A DNA stretch of 19,478 nt, taken from an uncultured Rikenellaceae bacterium (lineage in GTDB: Bacteria > Bacteroidota > Bacteroidia > Bacteroidales > Rikenellaceae). This document shows positions 1 through 8,037 of the stretch, piece by piece (position 1 is the stretch's first letter; each line of letters starts with the position of its first letter). The notes below the pieces were generated by a model that worked only from the letters and a program-made list of their open reading frames with translations, had not been told where the DNA came from and did no database searches. A program made the position numbers and the translations under genes. Location: positions 1-19,478 of the forward strand of contig CAMQUV010000003.1 in NCBI GenBank assembly GCA_947037995.1, given 5' to 3'.

Positions 1-182
1 GAGTTGACATTATTGCGACATTCCTCGAGTTCGACATTAACGTTATGTTGTTGAATAATGAGTTGGTTGTATGCTTCTTTGGGTGAGTTCGAGTAGGTAT
101 TTGTATTCTCATTTTGGGCATTAGCGCAGAGTGAGATTGCTGAAAGTGCTATTGAGGTAAGGATAATAATTATTTGTTTCAT
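1..182 (-). CDS. Putative exported protein, N-terminal part only
   Basis: Reading the minus strand from the ATG at 182 gives an open frame of 60 codons that runs off the left window edge, so the stop and most of the protein are missing. The first 23 residues look like a Sec signal peptide: a short MKQ start, a hydrophobic run (IIIILTSIALSAISL) and a likely signal peptidase I site after ANA, before Gln. The mature part begins QNENTNTYSNSP and is rich in Asn, Gln and Glu, so it is probably periplasmic or surface exposed. No lipobox is present at the cleavage site. I do not recognise the family. It is divergent from mutA and has a promoter-like -7 box 68 bases upstream of its start. The frame could in principle be a chance one, but the signal peptide and promoter box make a real gene likely. 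Confidence 0.7.
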   Translation of the reverse strand, partial: MKQIIIILTSIALSAISLCANAQNENTNTYSNSPKEAYNQLIIQQHNVNVELEECRNNVN

Positions 183-249
183 AATAATAATTGGTTAGGA
201 TTAGGTCTTCCCGGGGTTTGGTTTTGTTGTTATGAGGGAATTAGTTAGG

Positions 250-257
250 CAAATATA
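250..257 (-). promoter_or_regulatory. Bacteroidetes -7 box for the left-edge gene
   Basis: On the minus strand this reads TATATTTG, a full match to the TAnnTTTG -7 element of the Bacteroidetes primary sigma factor. A clear -33 TTTG is not visible at the expected 19-21 base distance (about 277-282). The predicted transcript would have a leader of about 60 bases before the ATG at 182. Confidence 0.45.
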
Positions 258-274
258 ATAAAAGTTTTTATTTT

Positions 275-307
275 TTTGGCTTTTAATGTTAAAAAAATGT
301 AACTTTG
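275..307 (+). promoter_or_regulatory. Promoter of mutAB
   Basis: TTTG at 275-278 and TAACTTTG at 300-307 are separated by 21 bases, matching the Bacteroidetes consensus at both elements. Transcription should start near 313-315 and give a leader of about 80 bases. That is too short for a cobalamin riboswitch, so direct B12-riboswitch control of the mutase is not indicated. Confidence 0.7.
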
Positions 308-394
308 TCTTGTTATTTGCACAATAGTTGTGCGAAGGCGTTAAAATCGAATTTTAGACTAACGTATACATAACTAAAAATACACAAAAAAACT

Positions 395-2257
395 ATGGCA
401 GAAAAAACAAAACTACTGACCTCGTTTCCACCTGTTACGAAAGAACAATGGGAAGCAGTCATTACAGCTGACCTTAAAGGAGCTGACCGCACAAAAAAAC
501 TTGTGTGGCGCACACTTGAAGGATTTGACGTGGAACCTTACTACCGCGCTGAAGACCTTACGAACCTTAAACATATGGACTGCAAACCTGCAGAATTTCC
601 TTATGTCAGAGGTACCAAAACTACAAATAACTGGCTTGTGAGACAAACCGTGAAAGTCACTGACGTCAAAGAAGCCAACAGACTTGCACTCGAAATCCTT
701 TGTCTAGGTGTTGATTCACTTGGATTTGAAATCAAAGGAAAAGAATTCGATGATGCTAAACTGAAAACACTTCTTGCCAATATTGACCTCAAAGCTGTCG
801 AAATTGCATTCACTGGATGCTCTGTGGCAAAAGTCGTACCGATGTTTGCACAGTACCTCGCAGCAAATTATGCCGATGTTGCTGATAAAATCACTGCTAC
901 ATTTAATGTAGACCCTATGACCAAAGCTGCCAAAAAAGGCGTGCTATGTGCTGGTGCTATTGACAAAATGGTCGAAATGATTAAAACTGTCGAGAATTTC
1001 AAAAGAGTGAAAGTTATTGCCGTTGGTGGTGACTTCTTCAACTCGTGTGGCTCGAATGCAACGCAAGAACTAGCGTTCTCACTTGCTGCGGCACACGAAG
1101 TTATCGTTAGCCTTATGGAAAAAGGTATCAGTATTAACCAAGCGGCTGCCTCTATTAAATTTAATATGGCGATTTCTGCTAACTATTTCCTCGAAATTGC
1201 GAAGTTTAGAGCGGCTAGAATGCTGTGGGCAAATATTGTGAAACAATATAACCCAACCAGAGGCTGCGCTGAAAAAATGAGCGTTAACGCAGTTACTTCA
1301 TTGTGGAATATGAGCCTTTATGACCCACACGTTAATATCCTAAGAGCTACTACCGAAGCTATGTCGGCGGCTGTGGCTGGTGTTAACTCGGTAGAGGTTA
1401 GACCTTATGATACTCCGTTTGCAGATGCGTCGGACTTCTCGATGAGAATTGCGCGTAATGTGCAACTGCTTCTTAAAGAAGAATCACACTTTGATGCTGT
1501 CGCTGACCCTTCGTCAGGCTCGTACTATATCGAAACCCTTACTGATAAAATCGCTAATGCGGCGTGGGAACTCTTTAAAACAGTTGAAGCCAAAGGCGGA
1601 TATATGGCTGCTCTTAAAGAAGGATTCATTCAAAATGAAATCAAAACTCTTGCGGCAAAACGTGATAAAAACATCGCTACGCGTCGCGAAATTATTCTTG
1701 GTGCAAACCAATATCCTAATTTTACCGAAACAGCAGCTCCTGAAATCACTATGGATATGGTGACTAAAACTTGCGCTACTAGTAGCTGTGGATGTGCAGC
1801 GAAAGCTGAATTCGATACGCTTACACCATACCGTGGTGCTATGCCGTTTGAAGAACTTAGACTCAAAACTGACCGCTCAACGAAAGAACCACTTGCATTT
1901 ATGCTTACTTGTGGCTCACTGTCGTTCGCTAGAGCAAGAGCGCAGTTTGCTTGCAACTTCTTTGCTACTGCGGGTATTAAAGCCCAAGACAATACGTATT
2001 TCAAATCAGTAGAAGAAGGCGCTAAAGCGGCTCTGAATGCTAAGGCGGATATCGTAGTTATTTGTGCATCTGATGATGACTATCTTGCACTTGCTGTCGA
2101 AGCTAATAAACTTCTTGCAGGTAAAGCTATAGTTGTAGTGGCTGGTGAACCTGCTTGTCGTGAAGAACTCGAAAAAGCTGGTGTTAACCACTTTATCTCT
2201 GCACGTAGCAATGTGCTCGAAACACTTAAACAATATCAATCAGAACTTGCTCTGTAA
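395..2257 (+). CDS. mutA: Methylmalonyl-CoA mutase small (beta) subunit
   Basis: This 620-residue protein is the non-catalytic partner of MutB. The heterodimer interconverts succinyl-CoA and methylmalonyl-CoA in the cytoplasm, on the route from succinate to propionate. It shows the mutase-type barrel over about residues 25-450 and a C-terminal Rossmann-like domain (about 495-620) that lacks the DxHxxG cobalamin-binding motif, as expected for a MutA subunit. Length is typical (about 610-640). The ATG at 395 is preceded by A-rich sequence without a Shine-Dalgarno motif, as is usual in Bacteroidetes. mutB follows after 36 bases with no terminator, so the two form an operon. A cysteine-rich linker (C460, C465, C467) sits between the two domains. 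Calling it the small subunit rests on the missing B12 motif and the adjacent full MutB. Confidence 0.95.
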   Translation: MAEKTKLLTSFPPVTKEQWEAVITADLKGADRTKKLVWRTLEGFDVEPYYRAEDLTNLKHMDCKPAEFPYVRGTKTTNNWLVRQTVKVTDVKEANRLALEILCLGVDSLGFEIKGKEFDDAKLKTLLANIDLKAVEIAFTGCSVAKVVPMFAQYLAANYADVADKITATFNVDPMTKAAKKGVLCAGAIDKMVEMIKTVENFKRVKVIAVGGDFFNSCGSNATQELAFSLAAAHEVIVSLMEKGISINQAAASIKFNMAISANYFLEIAKFRAARMLWANIVKQYNPTRGCAEKMSVNAVTSLWNMSLYDPHVNILRATTEAMSAAVAGVNSVEVRPYDTPFADASDFSMRIARNVQLLLKEESHFDAVADPSSGSYYIETLTDKIANAAWELFKTVEAKGGYMAALKEGFIQNEIKTLAAKRDKNIATRREIILGANQYPNFTETAAPEITMDMVTKTCATSSCGCAAKAEFDTLTPYRGAMPFEELRLKTDRSTKEPLAFMLTCGSLSFARARAQFACNFFATAGIKAQDNTYFKSVEEGAKAALNAKADIVVICASDDDYLALAVEANKLLAGKAIVVVAGEPACREELEKAGVNHFISARSNVLETLKQYQSELAL

Positions 2258-2293
2258 GACTTTAAAACTTCAAAAAAATAAAAATTCAACACA

Positions 2294-4435
2294 ATGCGTG
2301 CAAAATTTAATAACATAGACCATAAAGGACAGTCAGCTCCTAGCTGCCACTGCTCTAAAACAACTCCTGCCTCTGAGGAAAATAGTGTGTGGCTCACGCC
2401 CGAACTTATTCCCGTTAAAGGAACTTATAATAACTCTGACCTAGAGGGGATGGAACACCTTAACTATGCTGCTGGTATAGCACCATACCTACGTGGACCT
2501 TACTCTACAATGTACGTTATGAGGCCCTGGACAATCCGCCAGTATGCTGGATTCTCTACTGCGGCCGAATCTAACGCCTTCTATAAAAGAAACCTTGCCT
2601 CGGGACAAAAAGGACTCTCAGTTGCTTTTGACCTTGCTACTCACCGTGGATATGATGCCGACCACTCACGTGTTGTCGGTGACGTTGGTAAAGCCGGTGT
2701 ATCTATCTGCTCGGTCGAAGATATGAAAGTACTCTTTGACGGTATCCCTCTCGATAAAATGTCTGTCTCGATGACAATGAATGGTGCAGTACTTCCCGTA
2801 CTTGCATTCTATATTGTTGCAGGACTAGAACAAGGTTGCTCACTTGACCAACTTGCTGGAACTATCCAAAATGATATCCTGAAAGAATTTATGGTTCGTA
2901 ATACATATATATACCCACCTAAGTTTTCGATGAAAATTATTGCGGATATATTTGAGTACACTTCTACTAATATGCCTAAGTTTAACTCTATATCTATATC
3001 GGGTTACCATATGCAAGAAGCAGGTGCTACCTGTGACATCGAACTTGCCTACACGCTTGCCGATGGACTCGAGTATCTTAGAGCCGGTGTTAATGCTGGA
3101 ATGTCTATCGATACGTTCGCGCCTCGCCTTTCGTTCTTCTGGGCAATCGGGATGAACCACTTTATGGAAATTGCTAAAATGAGAGCAGCCCGACTTCTTT
3201 GGGCTAAAATCGTTAGCAAATTCGAACCTAAAAACCAAAAATCACTTGCGCTGCGTACCCACTCGCAAACGTCTGGTTGGTCACTTACAGAACAAGACCC
3301 GTTCAATAACATCGCTAGAACTTGTGTTGAAGCTATGGCGTCCTCACTCGGACACACACAGTCTCTTCACACAAATGCGCTCGACGAAGCTATCGCTCTG
3401 CCGACTGACTTCTCTGCACGTATTGCTCGTAATACACAAATCTATATTCAAGAAGAAACTAATATATGTAAAGCAGTTGACCCTTGGGCTGGCTCGTACT
3501 ATATTGAAACTCTTACTAACGAAATTATGCACAAAGCGTGGACGCTTATCGAAGAGGTGGAAAGCCTTGGTGGTATGGCAGCTGCAATCGAAACTGGTGT
3601 GCCTAAAATGCGTATCGAAGAGGCGGCGGCTAGAACACAAGCTCGTATCGACTCTTCGAACCAAACTATCGTTGGTCTTAATAAATATAGACTCGAAAAA
3701 GAAGCGCCTATCGATATCCTCGATGTAGATAACTCTGCTGTGCGTGTTAGCCAGGTTGCTAGACTTGATGAACTTCGCGCTAACCGCGACGATGCTAAAG
3801 TCAAAGCAGCACTCGAAGCGATTACCGAATGTGTCAAAACTGGTAAAGGCAATCTCCTTGCCCTTGCAGTTGAAGCGGCTACGGTTCGCGCCTCACTTGG
3901 CGAAATATCTGACGCTTGCGAAGTTATCGTGGGACGTTACAATGCAACTATTCGTACAATCTCTGGAGTATATTCATCTGAAGTGAAAAATAACGAAAAA
4001 TACCAAAAAGCGCGCCAAATGGCGGACGACTTCGCTAAAAAAGAAGGACGTAGACCACGTATTATGATTGCTAAACTTGGACAAGACGGTCACGACCGTG
4101 GAGCGAAAGTTGTCTCTACGGGCTATGCTGACATAGGTTTTGATGTGGATATGGGACCTCTGTTCCAAACTCCTGAGGAAGCTGCTAAACAAGCGGTCGA
4201 AAATGATGTGCACGTTGTGGGCGTCTCTTCGCTTGCTGCGGGACACAAAACTCTTGTGCCACAAATTGTAAGTGAACTCAAAAAACTTGGCCGTGAGGAC
4301 ATCGTGGTTATTGTTGGTGGTGTGATACCTCACCAAGACTATGATACCCTTTATAAATCAGGTGCTGCAGCTATATTTGGACCTGGTACGCCGGTCACAG
4401 ATGCTGCGATTAAAATGCTTGAAATCCTATCGTAA
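2294..4435 (+). CDS. mutB: Methylmalonyl-CoA mutase large (alpha) subunit
   Basis: The 713-residue catalytic subunit binds adenosylcobalamin and carries out the radical rearrangement of methylmalonyl-CoA and succinyl-CoA. Active-site residues known from Propionibacterium MutB (Y89, R207, H244) are found at Y84 (RPWTIRQY), R202 ([10 protein letters not shown]) and H239 ([10 protein letters not shown]), all shifted by five. The C-terminal B12 domain has LGQDGHDRG with the cobalt ligand His600, then the SSL and GG motifs ([15 protein letters not shown]). Length matches the family. The N-terminus carries a short CHC motif (C18, C20) ahead of the usual start of homology. It is the second gene of the mutAB operon and is followed by a strong terminator. 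The related isobutyryl-CoA mutase is unlikely given the [13 protein letters not shown] signature and the MutA neighbour. No meaB chaperone or epimerase gene is in the window. Confidence 0.97.
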   Translation: MRAKFNNIDHKGQSAPSCHCSKTTPASEENSVWLTPELIPVKGTYNNSDLEGMEHLNYAAGIAPYLRGPYSTMYVMRPWTIRQYAGFSTAAESNAFYKRNLASGQKGLSVAFDLATHRGYDADHSRVVGDVGKAGVSICSVEDMKVLFDGIPLDKMSVSMTMNGAVLPVLAFYIVAGLEQGCSLDQLAGTIQNDILKEFMVRNTYIYPPKFSMKIIADIFEYTSTNMPKFNSISISGYHMQEAGATCDIELAYTLADGLEYLRAGVNAGMSIDTFAPRLSFFWAIGMNHFMEIAKMRAARLLWAKIVSKFEPKNQKSLALRTHSQTSGWSLTEQDPFNNIARTCVEAMASSLGHTQSLHTNALDEAIALPTDFSARIARNTQIYIQEETNICKAVDPWAGSYYIETLTNEIMHKAWTLIEEVESLGGMAAAIETGVPKMRIEEAAARTQARIDSSNQTIVGLNKYRLEKEAPIDILDVDNSAVRVSQVARLDELRANRDDAKVKAALEAITECVKTGKGNLLALAVEAATVRASLGEISDACEVIVGRYNATIRTISGVYSSEVKNNEKYQKARQMADDFAKKEGRRPRIMIAKLGQDGHDRGAKVVSTGYADIGFDVDMGPLFQTPEEAAKQAVENDVHVVGVSSLAAGHKTLVPQIVSELKKLGREDIVVIVGGVIPHQDYDTLYKSGAAAIFGPGTPVTDAAIKMLEILS

Positions 4436-4475
4436 CTTTTTGAGAAACTTACAGTTTTTCGCTTAATTTACCTCT

Positions 4476-4521
4476 ATCACCCTGATAATCAATTTATCAG
4501 GGTGATTTTTTTTGCTTTTTT
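4476..4521 (+). terminator. Rho-independent terminator after mutB
   Basis: A perfect 13-bp inverted repeat (4476-4488 with 4494-4506, loop TCAAT) is followed directly by a run of eight T, then GC and eight more T. It lies 40 bases past the mutB stop and should end the mutAB transcript. Confidence 0.9.
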
Positions 4522-4740
4522 TTCACTGAGAATCAAATATTTATTCAGAATTTATTAAATTTTTTTCAGAAAAAACCATACTTACGAATTGTAACTATAT
4601 ATTGTAATTTGCGAAGATTATCATTATTTGGGTGGGTGCTTTCGAATAATTGCGTTTTAATTTCGGGTGAATAAGCAAAAATTGCAACCTGATATACCTA
4701 AATTTTTTTCAAATTAGGGGTATAAATAATGATTTTTTTC
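4522..4740. other. AT-rich non-coding stretch upstream of the SusC promoter
   Basis: I see no credible gene here. The one structured element is an imperfect hairpin at 4693-4724 (TATACC pairing with GGTATA, continued by a shorter A/T stem with bulges) followed by a T run at 4733-4739. This resembles a weak terminator. It ends right where the SusC promoter begins, so it could insulate that promoter or end a short transcript starting in this stretch. I found no convincing promoter for such a transcript. Confidence 0.3.
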
Positions 4741-4771
4741 TTTGTTTAGTCAATCTTTTTATATATATTTG
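4741..4771 (+). promoter_or_regulatory. Promoter of the SusC/SusD pair
   Basis: TTTG at 4741-4744, a 19-base spacer and TATATTTG at 4764-4771 match both Bacteroidetes promoter elements. Transcription should begin near 4778 and give a leader of about 110 bases before the ATG at 4887. A long leader is common for susC-type genes and leaves room for post-transcriptional control. Confidence 0.75.
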
Positions 4772-4886
4772 CAAAAGACGCTTCACAAAAGTCTGTACAT
4801 TATATGTATATATAGTGTTAAGGACAATTTGGAATCTGTTTAAGATTACACACAATTTATTATTAATTTTAAAAAATCAATTAAGA

Positions 4887-6002
4887 ATGAAGAAACTTCA
4901 ACTCCTTCTAATCGTATTATTGGTCAGTATGCAAGCCGCATTTGCACAAACGCAAGTGTCGGGTCGTATTACTTACGCCGATGATGGCACCCCAGTTGTG
5001 GGTGCGACTGTTATTGCAAATGGTACCTCTACTGCTGTACTATCTGACATTGACGGTGACTATTCGCTAACTCTTCCTGCGGGATGCAAGTCAATCCTTG
5101 TGAAATACACAGGACTTCTTCCTGCTACTGTAGAAGCAAACGCTTCTGGCGTTTATAACGTTCAAATGAAAACAGCTGCCCTTACTGGCGAAACTGTTGT
5201 CGTTACTGGTTACGGTAACGTAAAAAGCCGTAACTTCGCGGGTTCTGCTTCGGTAGTTACCTCTGATGATACTAGAGACGTTCCTTCAATTTCTGTCGCT
5301 GACAGACTTGCTGGTGCTGCTACTGGTGTTACGGTTACTTCTACTTCAGGACAACCTGGTGGAAAAGAATCTATCCGTATTCGTGGTATGGGTTCTATCA
5401 ACGCTGGTAATGACCCACTTATCGTTCTTGATGGTGTACCTATGAATGCTGGTAATGCTAGTAATACTAATGGTAGCTATGATGACGCTGGTATGGGACT
5501 ACTTTCTACTATCAATCCTGCGGATATCGAATCTATGACAGTTATCAAAGATGCGGCTGCGGCTTCTCTTTATGGCTCGCGTGCTGCTAATGGTGTAATC
5601 GTGATTACTACCAAAAGAGGTAAAGCTGGTAAAACTGTATTTAACGTGAAAGCTGATGCTGGTTTCTCTGAAATGGCAATCGACTGGAGACCTAACCTTA
5701 ACGGCCAAGAACGTCGCGATCTTCTTGAACTTGGTTTTTATAACTATGGTGTTTATGCTGAAGGTATGTCTTCTGTTGACGCGAAACAACTTGCTGCTGA
5801 CAATATTGATGACTATGCTGCTAGACCTTGGGATGTTACACTGATTGGCAAGATGTTCTTTTTAGACAAGGCTTTAGCCAAAACTACGAAGTCTCTGCTC
5901 AAGGTGGTAACGATAAAACTAAATTCTACGCTTCTCTTGGTTACACTGACCAAAATGGACTTGTTGAAAACCAAGATTACCAACGTATTACTGGACGTAT
6001 AA
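4887..6002 (+). CDS. SusC/RagA TonB-dependent receptor, N-terminal part (frameshifted)
   Basis: SusC-type proteins form outer-membrane barrels that import oligosaccharides or peptides using TonB energy, capped by a SusD lipoprotein. I start at the ATG at 4887 rather than the in-frame ATG at 4815, because 4887 begins a normal signal peptide (MKKLQLLLIVLLVSMQAAFA, cleaved before Gln21). Next come a carboxypeptidase-regulatory-like domain (about 22-95), a TonB-box-like stretch (ETVVVTGYG, 102-110), and the plug with two SusC signatures: IRIRGMGSINAGNDPLIVLD (163-182) and NPADIESMTVIKDAAAASLY (210-229). Homology stops at about residue 317 (RPWDVT). The last 50 or so residues, up to the stop at 6000-6002, are out-of-frame sequence. 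The barrel continues in the frame beginning at 5828. As written, this product would be a plug without a barrel. Confidence 0.9.
   Translation: MKKLQLLLIVLLVSMQAAFAQTQVSGRITYADDGTPVVGATVIANGTSTAVLSDIDGDYSLTLPAGCKSILVKYTGLLPATVEANASGVYNVQMKTAALTGETVVVTGYGNVKSRNFAGSASVVTSDDTRDVPSISVADRLAGAATGVTVTSTSGQPGGKESIRIRGMGSINAGNDPLIVLDGVPMNAGNASNTNGSYDDAGMGLLSTINPADIESMTVIKDAAAASLYGSRAANGVIVITTKRGKAGKTVFNVKADAGFSEMAIDWRPNLNGQERRDLLELGFYNYGVYAEGMSSVDAKQLAADNIDDYAARPWDVTLIGKMFFLDKALAKTTKSLLKVVTIKLNSTLLLVTLTKMDLLKTKITNVLLDV
5825..5845 (+). other. Frameshift site within the SusC gene
   Basis: The two SusC frames must join here. Upstream of 5825 the second frame is closed by TAG, and downstream of about 5845 homology lies only in the second frame. 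The shift fits the loss of one base. Restoring an A within the sequence GTTACACTGATTGG, to give ACA ACT GAT TGG, would produce the continuous sequence DVTTDWQD. No canonical X XXY YYZ slippery heptamer or long homopolymer lies in the interval. Confidence 0.8.
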
Positions 6003-7969
6003 ACCTTGACCACAAAACGGGTATCTTTACTCTTGCTGTTGGTTCACAGTTCTCTAATAACAAACAAAACTATGTGAGTGAAGGTACTTCTTTTTCTTCG
6101 CCTTATATGTTTATGGGTATGGCAGGTTCTCCTTCATACTACCCATACAATGAAGATGGTACTATGAACCTTACCTCTGGGTTTTTAGCTACAGGTGGTG
6201 GTAAATCTAACCCGGTGTGGGAAAGAGAAATCAACTACAATAAACGTAATGTTAACCGTGCCTTTAATACTATTAGCGGACAACTTGACATCCTAGAAGG
6301 TCTTTATGTTAAACAAACGCTTAGCTATGACTATATTAACTCTAGAGAATCAGCTTGGTGGGACCCTCGTTCTAACAATGGTGCTGCTGCTAATGGTGTT
6401 ATGCAAAAATGGAGCACTAACAGCTCTACACTTACATCACAAACTATGGCTAACTATAGCAAAACTTTTGCTGAAAAACACGCCTTTAGTGTACTTGGTG
6501 CTTACGAAATCGAAATGGTAGACAAAGACTTTGGTTATATCACTGGTAGCAACTTCCCGACTTACCTTAGACCTGAAGTTGAAAATGCGGCGGTACAAGC
6601 CTCTTCATCTTCTGTTGACCAAACTAGACTTATGTCTTTTGTTGGTAAAGCTGATTATACTTATGACAATAGAATCTATGTAGGAGCTTCATTCCGTTCT
6701 GATGGCTCTTCTCGTCTTGCTCCTAGCGACAGATGGGGAAACTTCTGGTCTATCTCTTCTTACTGGAGAATTGGTGGCGAAAGCTGGTTCCAAGATGGAG
6801 GTGTATCTAACGTTCTTACTGATGCTAAAATCCGTGCCTCTTATGGAGAAAACGGAACTCAACCTAACGAATGGTACGGATGGCAAGGTACCAATGCATT
6901 TGGGTATAACTACAATAATAGTGCAGGGATGGCCGAAAATCAAATTGCTAACCCTAACCTCAGATGGGAAAGAAACTTAGCGGCTAACTTCGGTGTCGAC
7001 CTTACTTTTATTGATAGAATTACACTTAGTGTTGACCTTTACAATCGTGATACTAAAGACCTTCTCGTAAGACAAAAAGTATCTAGTGTTAATGGATTCA
7101 CTACTATGCTTAACAATGTTGGGGCGATGAATAATAAAGGTATTGAAGTTAACGCGCAGTTCGAAGCTATTAGAACTAAAGACGTTAACTGGTCTATCGG
7201 ACTTAACCTTTCTCACAACAAAAACGAACTTGTTGAACTTTACGGCTCACAAGACAGAATGACTCCTAATGAGTCAGGCCTGCTTCAAAGCCGCGTTGGA
7301 CATTCGTACTACTCTTTCTATGTTCGCGAATATGCGGGTGTTGACCCTCAAACTGGTAGCGAAACTTGGTACAAAAATGCTGAAATCAAAGATGCACAAG
7401 GTAACGTTACTGGAATAGATAGAACTGTTACTTCTAGCCCAGGACAAGCTAACTATATCCTTAAAGATGATGTTAACCCATACCTTACTGGAGGTATTAC
7501 TACTAGATTGAACTACAAATGGTTCGACCTTGGACTTACTTTCACTTTCTCACTTGGTGGTAACGTGTATGATGCTAATAGCTGGGGTAACTCAGACGGT
7601 GGTACTTATAACTACCTAGGACAAGTTCCCGATCATTTTGATATCGATAAAACTTGGCAAAAACCAGGCGATATTGCTGAACTTCCTATGTTTATGTATG
7701 GAAACTCTAGTGCATATTCTTCTGATAGATACATCTACTCTACAGATCACCTTCGTCTGAAAAATATGACTATCGGTTTTACTGCTCCTAAATCTTGGAC
7801 TGACAAACTTCACCTACAAAAACTTCGTATCTTTGCTGCAGGTAATAATGTCTTTACTCTTAAAGATAAAGACCTAATGGTTGTCCCAGAAGTCCCTTCT
7901 TATGGTGTCTCTTACTTCGAAGCACCTCAAATGCGTTCTTTCACTTTTGGTATTGAAATTGGTTTCTAA
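5828..7969 (+). CDS. SusC/RagA TonB-dependent receptor, barrel part (same gene, shifted frame)
   Basis: This open frame continues the SusC protein begun at 4887. It is open from 5825, just after an in-frame TAG at 5822-5824. Its first recognisable residues, TDWQDVLFRQGFSQNYEVSA, are the usual SusC sequence that follows the plug. The remaining 700 residues are rich in alternating Tyr, Asn and aromatic strands and end in SFTFGIEIGF. The terminal Phe is the normal outer-membrane barrel end. Together the two parts give about 1030 residues, the normal SusC size. The TTG at 5828 is only the first possible start codon in this frame. I do not think it is used, since the product would lack a signal peptide. 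The susD-like gene follows after 68 bases with no terminator. Confidence 0.9.
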   Translation: MGCYTDWQDVLFRQGFSQNYEVSAQGGNDKTKFYASLGYTDQNGLVENQDYQRITGRINLDHKTGIFTLAVGSQFSNNKQNYVSEGTSFSSPYMFMGMAGSPSYYPYNEDGTMNLTSGFLATGGGKSNPVWEREINYNKRNVNRAFNTISGQLDILEGLYVKQTLSYDYINSRESAWWDPRSNNGAAANGVMQKWSTNSSTLTSQTMANYSKTFAEKHAFSVLGAYEIEMVDKDFGYITGSNFPTYLRPEVENAAVQASSSSVDQTRLMSFVGKADYTYDNRIYVGASFRSDGSSRLAPSDRWGNFWSISSYWRIGGESWFQDGGVSNVLTDAKIRASYGENGTQPNEWYGWQGTNAFGYNYNNSAGMAENQIANPNLRWERNLAANFGVDLTFIDRITLSVDLYNRDTKDLLVRQKVSSVNGFTTMLNNVGAMNNKGIEVNAQFEAIRTKDVNWSIGLNLSHNKNELVELYGSQDRMTPNESGLLQSRVGHSYYSFYVREYAGVDPQTGSETWYKNAEIKDAQGNVTGIDRTVTSSPGQANYILKDDVNPYLTGGITTRLNYKWFDLGLTFTFSLGGNVYDANSWGNSDGGTYNYLGQVPDHFDIDKTWQKPGDIAELPMFMYGNSSAYSSDRYIYSTDHLRLKNMTIGFTAPKSWTDKLHLQKLRIFAAGNNVFTLKDKDLMVVPEVPSYGVSYFEAPQMRSFTFGIEIGF

Positions 7970-8037
7970 GCTCTAAGCCTAGATTACCTTTATTGAACTA
8001 AATTTATATTACTAATAAATAAAAGATACTAAATAAA

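Noticed and set aside
308..394. Cobalamin riboswitch in front of the B12-dependent mutase
   Set aside because: The leader after the predicted start is only about 80 bases and lacks the conserved B12-box type sequence. Cobalamin riboswitches need around 200 bases.
2258..2293. A separate promoter for mutB
   Set aside because: The 36-base gap has no TAnnTTTG box and no terminator precedes it. Co-transcription with mutA is the simpler reading.
4761..4816. AT dinucleotide stretches near the SusC promoter as a phase-variable repeat
   Set aside because: The runs are short and interrupted, and the one at 4761-4768 is explained by the -7 box. Nothing suggests slippage.
4815..4886. ATG at 4815 as the SusC start
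   Set aside because: It would put 24 residues of mixed character ahead of a perfectly normal signal peptide that begins with MKK at 4887.
5822..5870. Programmed -1 ribosomal frameshifting in the SusC gene
   Set aside because: The nearest slippery-looking sequence (CTTTTTA at about 5858-5864) lies after TDWQD, which is already in the second frame. The shift must come earlier, where no X XXY YYZ heptamer is found.
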